From NCBI GenBank assembly GCA_015501055.1, contig JADNYV010000118.1, positions 49,562-113,561 of the forward strand: a DNA stretch of 64,000 nt, read 5' to 3'. A model generated the notes under the pieces. The model did no database searches. It saw nothing but the letters and a program-made list of their open reading frames with translations, and was not told the DNA's origin. Each line of letters starts with the position of its first letter. Within the stretch, counting starts at the first letter, position 1. The position numbers were made by a program, and so were the translations under genes. Origin of the DNA: Mucidula mucida (lineage: Eukaryota > Basidiomycota > Agaricomycetes > Agaricales > Physalacriaceae). This document shows positions 57,354-64,000 of the stretch, one piece after another.

Positions 57354-57364
57354 AGATCGGAACT
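57354..57364 (+). promoter_or_regulatory. Primer-binding site of element A (self-priming type)
   Basis: AGATCGGAACT lies two bases after the LTR end. It does not begin with the TGG expected for pairing to a tRNA 3' CCA end; instead it pairs over 11 nt with the element's own predicted RNA start, as known for the Tf1/sushi lineage of chromoviruses. Confidence 0.65.
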
Positions 57365-57950
57365 ACTTTCTACCACCTACCACACATCCCTGATCATTGA
57401 TCAGCACTTCGCTGTTTGATCATCGCACATTCCCCTATTCCCTTTCCCTGTTTACAGATCGACGGATTTCTAATTCCAGCGCACGTCCGCATACATGTGT
57501 ATTAGTCCCAGTAGCGCCGGCTAACAGTTAGAGATAACTGCCTCGGGTGCTGGAAGTAGCCGCTCTCACGAGAACGAACTTTTGACAGTTGCACTTCAGT
57601 GGGCGCTGTTTACGGGTCAACCCCCGTTCCCAGGAAAACTTCGGCTTACCTCACACCAGAGGGTTGTCGGCTGGGCAATTGCGAACTTGTAACGAGCTCT
57701 TGGGCTCCGTAGATACGTAGTCAGTAGTCGGTAAAATAGCGTAGACAGTTACAATACCTACCTACTTTACTTACCTTACGATACACACCATCATTCCCCA
57801 CCCTACCAAGTCCTAGATTCTATTTCAGATCTAGGCGACTCCTCCTTATTCATCCAAACCTCTAGTCCCTCACCCGTTTCATCAAAATCCGCATCTCCCA
57901 TATCCCCACTTTCACCCTTTCACTCTCCGATCCTATCACCCCAATTCATC

Positions 57951-58879
57951 ATGTCCAACGAAGCACCCGAAACCGCTCCTCACACACCCGCTCATCACGC
58001 CAATGTCGAAACCAAAGGCCGATCCCTTGTCAACAAGCCTTATGACTATGACGGGGACAAGTCCAAGTACAAGAGCTGGTGGCGATCGATGTTCACATAT
58101 ATCTGTGACAAGAAGAACAACCTCACATCTGACTCCGAAAGGATCGATGTTGTTCTTTCCTATATCCAAGGAGATCACGTAGATGCATGGGTCCAGAACT
58201 ACTTGGATCAGAATTTCGATGAGGAGGAAGAGGAATGGACAGTCTCTTGAACGGAGTTCAAGGAAGACTTGAAGGAGCAATTTGTGGATTCCAACCTCGT
58301 GCGAGACATGCAAGACCAGATCGAGTGGTTGCGCCAAGGGCAAGACACCGCTCAAGATTTCTTCCAGAAGTTCGAGGTTCTGCTCACACAGGCAGGATAT
58401 TCGAAGGATGACACATTTGTCGTGCGACTTCTCAAGACCAACGTCAACGAGAAGATCATTGATCAGATCCATGGCAGCCGAGACGGGTTGCCAGAGAAGT
58501 ACAAGGACTGGAAGGCACAGATCATTTAGATCAATCAGCTGTGGAGAAGGCGGACGGCGAGCAAGAGGTCCGGCATGCAGTCCCAACCCCTAGCTCCGCA
58601 GGCGGCTACATCGAGAGTCAATCCTACAAACCCACCCCCGACGCCGATACACAACAAGATGCCACCGGTGTTATCTATGGAGGAACCGGCAGGCCGATGG
58701 ACATTGACAACGCACGTCGAAGAGGACTTTGCTTCAGCTGTGGCGAACACGGCCATGTCAGCAGGTTCTGTCCTAAGAAGGGTTGGCCCCAGACGATTCG
58801 GGGTCTATGGACCGAAATGACCGACGAGGAGAAGAAGAAGCTGGCCAAAGAGTTGGGTTTTGCAAAGCTCCCGCAGTAG
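57951..58879 (+). pseudogene. gag-like region of chromovirus A (broken)
   Basis: Start at 57951 (MSNEAPETAPHTPAHH). The capsid-like part reads YDYDGDKSKYKSWWRSM, then QGDHVDAWVQNYLDQNF and GQDTAQDFFQKFEVLLTQAG. A zinc knuckle follows, CFSCGEHGHVSRFC (C-x2-C-x4-H-x4-C), ending at 58879. Gag packages the element RNA in cytoplasmic particles. Breaks: in-frame TGA at 58248-58250 and TAG at 58527-58529, both single-base transitions from likely Trp and Gln codons, plus a one-base frameshift between the TAG and about 58545. The copy cannot make Gag. Confidence 0.85.
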
Positions 58880-61428
58880 ATGCAGTCCTGCCGGAGCAGT
58901 TGCCAAGGGAAGAATCGTCAGATGCAGAATCTATTTATAGTACTGGTACTAAGGCATCTAAAATATCATTGACGATTTTACCACCAAAACCTGCGAAAGA
59001 AAGATATGAACCAAACACGCCTGAGTGGGTTGCACAAAGGCTAAGAGAGGACGAAGTGCCGAGAGCAGTGGGAATTTTGAGAGCATGGATGCCGGAGCGG
59101 AGAGAGAGAGAAGCAACGGAAGAGAAGGTGATGGCGATCAGAGCGTTGACAAAGGAAGCTGCAGTGGAAGTTGTGACGGAGTTGAAAAAGTTGAGGAAGT
59201 ACATCCGGGGAACAAAGGGGCAGGACATGAAACTTTGAGTAACCATAGAGAGCGTACACACAGGCTCTGAATGGGAAACAAGTGCCCTTCTTGACAGTGG
59301 AGCAATGGGTTCTTGCGTCAATAAAGAATTCGTTGAGAAGAACGGACTCCCGATCAAGGAGTTACCGGTCAAGCTTCCTGTCTACAATGCGGATGGAACC
59401 CTAAATGAGGGAGGGGCAATCAAAGGTTTTGTGGAGGTCCGGATGAAGATCAGTGATACGCAGAAAAGATCGAGTTAGCCGTTACAAATCTTGGCAAAAC
59501 AAGTATCTTTTTGGGGCTAGATTGGCTACAATATCAAACCCCACAATCAACTGGACGGAATCCACATTGACTTTTGATCGATGTCCAGACCGCTGCGGCT
59601 ATCTACCCGAGTATGACTCGCCAGAAGATGAAGGAGAAGACATAGAAGAGAAGTTGGAAGAGGGAGAGCGTTTGTTCTGGATGGACTGGGACAACTATCA
59701 CAAAAGCGGTGAAAAGCTGAGATCACAACAGCCTTCATCCGCTGCTGCACCTTACATTGAGGAATTCTCCGATGTATTTAGCAAGACAGACTTTGACAAG
59801 CTACCGGAGCGAAGACCCTGGGATCACGCAATAGAACTTACGCCTGGTTCCAAACCGGTTGACTGCAAGGTTTATCCCCTTAGCCCATCCGAGCAAAAGG
59901 CGTTAGATGAGTTCCTGGAAGAAAACATACGGACGGGACGTATACGGCCATCAATTTCCCCTATGGCATCACCCTTCTTCTTTGTCAAAAAGAAGGACGG
60001 AAGCCTTCGGCCAGTACAGGATTATCAGAAGTTGAACGACATGACAATCAAGAACCGATACCCCTTGCCGTTGATTCAGGAGCTTATCGACAAGTTGAAG
60101 GGAGCAAAGGTGTTCACAAAGATGGATGTCCAATGGGGTTACAATAACATCCGGATCAAAGAAGGTGATGAGTGGAAAGCGGTGTTTAGAACAAACCGAG
60201 GCCTGTTCGAGCCCTCAGTCATGTTCTTTGGACTTACAAACTCGCCGGCGACGTTCCAATTGTTCATGAATCACATTCTGAAGGAGTTGATCGATGAAGG
60301 ACATGTTATAGTTTACTTAGACGACATACTTATTTTTACGAACACATTAGAAGAACATAGGCATATTGTACGACGAGTACTAGAGATATTGCGAGTAAAT
60401 AAGTTGTATTTAAAACCCGAGAAATGTAGTTTTGAGGCACATACTGTAGATTACTTGGGAGTTATTGTGGGAGGAGGAGAAGTGAAGATGGATCCGGCAA
60501 AAGTGGCCGTAGTGAAGGAATGGAAGGAGCTGACGAGGAAGAAGGAAGTACAGGCATTCCTGGGCTTCTGCAACTTCTACCGACATTTCATCCGGGGATT
60601 TGTGGGAGTAGCAAAGCCATTGACATCGCTAACCGGGAAGGGCGAGTGGGTTTGGGGCATGGAGCAGCACGAGGCGTTTGAGAAGTTGAAACGGAGGATG
60701 ACGGAAGAACCCGTTCTGATTGTACCACGCGACGACGGCAAGTTTTGAGTCGAGGCAGACTCCTCAAACTATGCGAACGGGGCGGTTCTTTCCCAGTTGG
60801 TTGACGGAAAATGGAGACCAGTAGCCTTTCAGTCTTGCGCGCTGAACGAAGTAGAGCGCAATTATGAGATCTATGACAAAGAGATGATGGCTATATGGAC
60901 TCAATTGACGGCTGGAGACAATATCTCCTTGGAGCAAAGGAAACGGTAGAGGTGTTTACTGATCATCAAAACCTCCAGTACTTCCGGAAGCCACAGAAGT
61001 CGAATCGGAGGCAGGCGAGATGGGTTACGGAGTTGGCGGAGTATGACATACAGATGATTCACAAGCCGGGCAAGACAATGGGGAAAGCTGATGCCTTGTC
61101 AAGGATGACAGGCCTTGAGAAGGGGGAAAAAGATAACAAAAACATTGTTTTGCTCAAGCCGGAGTTTTTTATTTTACAAATTCAATTCTCTTTACATACA
61201 GTAGATACACCGAAGGACGAATTACTTAACAAAATCAAACAAAGAAAAGGAAACAAAGACAGATACGTACAAAAAGCATTAGAAAACAAAGAAAAAGGAT
61301 GGGAAGAGAAGGAAAATGGACTTATTATGTGGAAAGACCGTATTTATATACCGAAGGACAAGGAATTGCGGGGAGAAGTTATTGGAATGCACTATGACGC
61401 ACAGCTTGCAGGGCATCCGGGACGATAC
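58880..61428 (+). pseudogene. pol region of chromovirus A: protease, reverse transcriptase, RNase H, truncated integrase
   Basis: Protease: ALLDSGAMGSCV (active-site DSG) near 59290, preceded by a TGA at 59236. Reverse transcriptase is open at 59453-60748: PMASPFFFVKKKDGSLR, LRPVQDYQKLNDMTIKNRYP, and the catalytic HVIVYLDDILIF (YxDD). RNase H: TGA at 60746-60748, then VEADSSNYANGAVLSQ, a one-base shift at about 60893, then VEVFTDHQNLQYFRK. Integrase starts with its HHCC zinc region (QLAGHPGRY) and is cut at 61428 by the LTR of element B. Protease-RT junction is also shifted near 59465 and 59535. The TGA stops at 59236 and 60746 fit CGA to TGA. Dead element, host for a nested insertion. Confidence 0.9.
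61424..61428. repeat. Presumed target-site sequence of element B insertion
   Basis: GATAC directly abuts the LTR of B inside A's integrase gene. The other copy should lie beyond the window's right end, after B's 5' LTR, so a five-base duplication cannot be confirmed here. Confidence 0.4.
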
Positions 61429-61958
61429 TGTTAGCGACTGACTAAGCCACGAGACTCAACCAGGTACCACAGCAAGAAACTAAGGAAGAAAGTGTTCGCG
61501 TTCGTAAGACTAGGCTAGGCCAGGTGTATAAACAAGATCGGAACTAAAGTACAATAATACTACACTACTGCTTATATACTAGTAAGCCTGTGTTTGGACT
61601 CCTTGTCCATACGTGTTTCCGCTAGGGATAACTCCACGCCCTTGACCCAGTGTTGTATGCTACTAGTCCGTGAAACCATTAAATACGAGTGGTAACTGCA
61701 TGTAAGTAATAATACTGAAACAACCATGTGTGCTACGAGTGTCGGTGGTGTGTATACAATGGGGAATCCATGAGGTGTCGGCATGTATGATGTCATCCAT
61801 GTGTTAGGCGTGTGTCCAACATGAGTACGGCTTCGGTAATGAACAGGAGTATGATCGGTGACGAAACAGATGATGAAACAGTCCGTTGGTTGATAAGACA
61901 AGGCCCCCGATAAGATATGATAAGATGTGAAAGTGTGAAAATATGGCAATTCATAACA
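61429..61958 (-). repeat. 3' LTR of chromovirus element B (530 bp, minus orientation)
   Basis: Reverse complement begins TGTTATGAATTGCC (at 61958) and ends GTCGCTAACA (61429), the same as LTR A. The self-primer sequence AGTTCCGATCTTG is present in it too. Confidence 0.93.
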
Positions 61959-61971
61959 TCACCCCCTCCTT
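61959..61971 (-). promoter_or_regulatory. Polypurine tract of element B
   Basis: On the minus strand AAGGAGGGGGTGA directly precedes the LTR start TGTTATG, the expected position for plus-strand DNA priming. Confidence 0.75.
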
Positions 61972-63625
61972 AAGGCGCAAGTTCCATTCTGCGCCAGATT
62001 TGCTCCATGAGGGCCGCAGAGGGTAGCGTGACGTCAAGAGGTTCGGTGTCAGGCGGTGGCATGGGTCGGAATAGATGTAATGGAAATTGCGACATGGGAA
62101 CTTCAATGCGAGCAAGCGCAGGTGGCTTTGGCTTGTTTGGGTACTGCTGGTGGAAATCGCGAATAGCTTTGTCGGCATTCTTGAGATTGCATGCCGGTTC
62201 CCATGTCTGTTTGTGTGTGCCATAACCCTTCCAGTGAACCTTGTATTGAAAACCCCCGCGGTACTTCCGGGAATTAACCACTTTCTCAACCTCCCATTCC
62301 GGTTCGGCTCCTTCCAGCACAGGTGGTGGACGCATGTCTCGGGGTTGCGTCGGGAATTGGGGCTCGTGATAAGGTGTCAACAGGGCCTCATTGAACACGG
62401 GATGGATGCTCTTCCACGTGTGAGGGATCTGGAGCTTGTACGAACTCGTCCCGACTTTCTTGATCACTTTGAACGGCCCAAAGCGCTTGTCATCGAGCTT
62501 CTTCATTGGTCGGTCCGTACTGAGATTTGTCCCTTCCAGCCATACTTTGTCGTCTTCCTTGTACTCCACTGCCTCTGTCCGTTTCCTGTCATAAAACCGT
62601 TTCATGTCCTCTTTGGCCATCTTCAATGCCGACCCCACTTCATCCCATGTTTTCCTCATGCCGTCGGCAAACTCCTGCGCAGTCTCATTTCTCGATGCCG
62701 TTTTCGGAGCGGTGCCTTTATAGGGGTGTCTGCCCATGTCTGCAAAGAACGGAGTAACCTTGGTTGCTGAGTGTACCCGATCGTTGTAAACAAATTCGGC
62801 AGAGGGTAACCATTCATGCCAGTCGTTCTGATGGTAATTGACGAATAACCGTAAGAAATGTTCTATCTCTTGGTTCAACCGTTCCGTTTGCCCATTTGCC
62901 TGTGGATGGTACGCCGTTGTAAAGTTTCCTTGTATGCCCAACAACCGGTACAACTCCTTTATGAAACGCGAGTGGTATTGTGGACCGCAATCATGTATCA
63001 TCTGTCGTGGCATCCCATGTATGGGGAAAATGCGATCACGGTAAATGCGGGCCATGCCTTCCAACGTCAGAGTGGTATGTGTCGGTATAATGCGTAATCG
63101 CTTGGTGAAGTGGTCCACAAACGTGCTGATCGCGTTGTATTCTCCTGATTCCGGCAGTTCTCCGATCATGTCCGTTCCTACTACCTCCCATGGCTCGCTT
63201 GGCACATCAATAGGGTGAAGAGGTGCAGCCGGCTTCGTGCGATGTGACTTTGTGGCCTGGCATTTTTGACATCCTTCCACGTATTCGCGGACATCTCGGC
63301 TGATTCCTGGCCACCAATAGGTGCGTGTGATCAACTCGAGAGTCTTGTACCGTCCCGGATGCCCTGCAAGCTGTGCATCATGATGCATTCCAATAACTCT
63401 TCCCCGCAATTCCTTGTCCTTCGGTATGTAAATACGATCTTTCCATATAATAAGTCCATTTTCCTTCTCTTCCCATCCTTTTTCTTTGTTTTCTAATGCT
63501 TTTTGTACGTATCTGTCCTTGTTTCCTTTTCTTTGTTTGATTTTGTTAAGTAATTCGTCCTCCGGTGTAGCTACTGTATGTAAAGAAAATTGAATTTGTG
63601 ATATAAAAAACTCCGGCTTGAGCAA
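61970..63625 (-). CDS. Chromovirus B integrase with C-terminal chromodomain (part of pol)
   Basis: An open frame of 551 codons counted from the CTG at 63625. It is the 3' part of pol, so it has no start of its own. HHCC zinc domain: HHDAQLAGH (residues 81-89) and CQKC (119-122). Catalytic core: D152 (GTDMIGELP), D212 (MIHDCGPQYH), E248 (NGQTERLNQE), a D,D-35-E arrangement. GPF/Y-type region: DKRFGPFKVIKKVG (379-392). Chromodomain: EWEVEKVVNSRKYRGG and YKVHWKGYGTHKQTWEPA (443-478), which in this clade reads histone marks and directs insertion. Intact in itself, but separated from the upstream RNase H by a one-base loss in a G-run (about 63650), so pol is not continuous. Confidence 0.92.
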   Translation of the reverse strand: MLKPEFFISQIQFSLHTVATPEDELLNKIKQRKGNKDRYVQKALENKEKGWEEKENGLIIWKDRIYIPKDKELRGRVIGMHHDAQLAGHPGRYKTLELITRTYWWPGISRDVREYVEGCQKCQATKSHRTKPAAPLHPIDVPSEPWEVVGTDMIGELPESGEYNAISTFVDHFTKRLRIIPTHTTLTLEGMARIYRDRIFPIHGMPRQMIHDCGPQYHSRFIKELYRLLGIQGNFTTAYHPQANGQTERLNQEIEHFLRLFVNYHQNDWHEWLPSAEFVYNDRVHSATKVTPFFADMGRHPYKGTAPKTASRNETAQEFADGMRKTWDEVGSALKMAKEDMKRFYDRKRTEAVEYKEDDKVWLEGTNLSTDRPMKKLDDKRFGPFKVIKKVGTSSYKLQIPHTWKSIHPVFNEALLTPYHEPQFPTQPRDMRPPPVLEGAEPEWEVEKVVNSRKYRGGFQYKVHWKGYGTHKQTWEPACNLKNADKAIRDFHQQYPNKPKPPALARIEVPMSQFPLHLFRPMPPPDTEPLDVTLPSAALMEQIWRRMELAP

Positions 63626-64000
63626 AACAATGTTTTTGTTATCTTTTTCCCCTTCTCAAGGCCTGTCATCCTTGACAAGGCATCAGCTTTCCCCATTGTC
63701 TTACCCGGCTTGTGAATCATCTGTATGTCATACTCTGCCAACTCCGTAACCCATCTCGCCTGCCTCCGATTCGACTTCTGTGGCTTCCGGAAGTACTGGA
63801 GGTTTTGATGATCAGTAAACACCTCTACCGTTTCCTTTGCTCCAAGGAGATATTGTCTCCAGTCGTCAATTGAGTCCATATAGCCATCATCTCTTTGTCA
63901 TAGATCTCATAATTGCGCTCTACTTCGTTCAGCGCGCAAGACTGAAAGGCTACTGGTCTCCATTTTCTTGTCAACCAACTGGGAAAAGAACCGCCCCGTT
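63571..64000 (-). pseudogene. RNase H and end of RT of chromovirus B, partial at window edge
   Basis: Minus-strand homologue of A's 60840-61190: VEVFTDHQNLQYFRK, ARWVTELAEYDIQMIHKPGK, GKADALSRMTGLEKG. It carries the same one-base frame break as A before MDSID (63878) and, in addition, runs out of frame after LEKGKK. The RT lies beyond 64000. Confidence 0.85.

Larger units (their letters stand above)
56822..64000. mobile_element. Nested Ty3/gypsy chromoviruses: element A (plus) interrupted by element B (minus)
   Basis: A runs 56822-61428 and is broken in its integrase; B enters at 61429 with its 3' LTR and runs leftward-transcribed out of the window. The remainder of B and the second half of A (rest of integrase, chromodomain, 3' LTR) should lie to the right of 64000. 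Both elements share LTR length, LTR ends, PBS-complement and pol sequence, so they are one family. Confidence 0.9.

Noticed and set aside
57936..58586. 216-residue minus-strand frame opposite gag
   Set aside because: Exact antisense of the gag region; Leu/Val-rich appearance comes from the complement of the Asp/Lys-rich Gag codons.

Overview
The window looks like nuclear DNA of a filamentous basidiomycete, most likely a mushroom-forming Agaricomycete. Genes are broken by many short introns (about 45-70 nt, GTRNGT...YAG). Recognisable families fit that group: F-box proteins, Clr2-type silencing proteins, an APSES transcription factor, a CYP505 P450-reductase fusion, other P450s, a monocarboxylate-type MFS permease and Ty3/gypsy chromoviruses. 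There are no operons. Exon boundaries were placed by eye from splice signals, reading frame and family consensus, so they are models.

Layout. (1) 0-4.1 kb: a tandem ~2.4 kb duplication carrying F-box genes; the left copy is broken, the right copy nearly intact but with a shortened C-terminus. (2) 4-8 kb: gene remnants, a ~1.1 kb inverted duplication (5024-6139) and one unknown multi-exon gene on the minus strand. (3) 9.4-28 kb: the metabolic block. It holds an MFS permease, an S33-type secreted peptidase with an in-frame TGA, a P450 enclosed by an inverted pair of decayed paralogues of unknown family, an unknown conserved gene, and a large CYP505-type P450/reductase fusion. It resembles a secondary-metabolism neighbourhood, but no core synthase is visible. 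(4) 29.7-41.4 kb: two Clr2-like heterochromatin-silencing genes in opposite orientation on either side of an APSES transcription factor; the left Clr2 copy looks frame-broken. (5) 42.1-42.4 kb: a TATA-preceded, hairpin-dense segment that may be a non-coding RNA gene. (6) 43.7-45.8 kb: a second P450. (7) 50.5-52.9 kb: a coiled-coil, Pro/Glu-rich protein followed by a purine tract and four tandem copies of a three-stem fold whose stems differ by compensating base changes. (8) 54.7-55.6 kb: a TA-flanked element made of three nested inverted repeats (three-way junction). (9) 56.8-64 kb: two chromovirus LTR retrotransposons, one inserted in reverse orientation into the integrase gene of the other. 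The 11-nt primer-binding site is complementary to the predicted 5' end of the element's own RNA, which suggests Tf1-style self-priming.

The strongest candidates for something undescribed are the covarying four-copy structured repeat at 52.3-52.9 kb, the three-armed palindromic element at 54.7-55.6 kb and the candidate ncRNA at 42.1-42.4 kb. Long stretches (11.7-14.1, 27.9-29.7, 31.6-33.6, 35.2-39.3 and 45.8-50.5 kb) contain no gene I could support.
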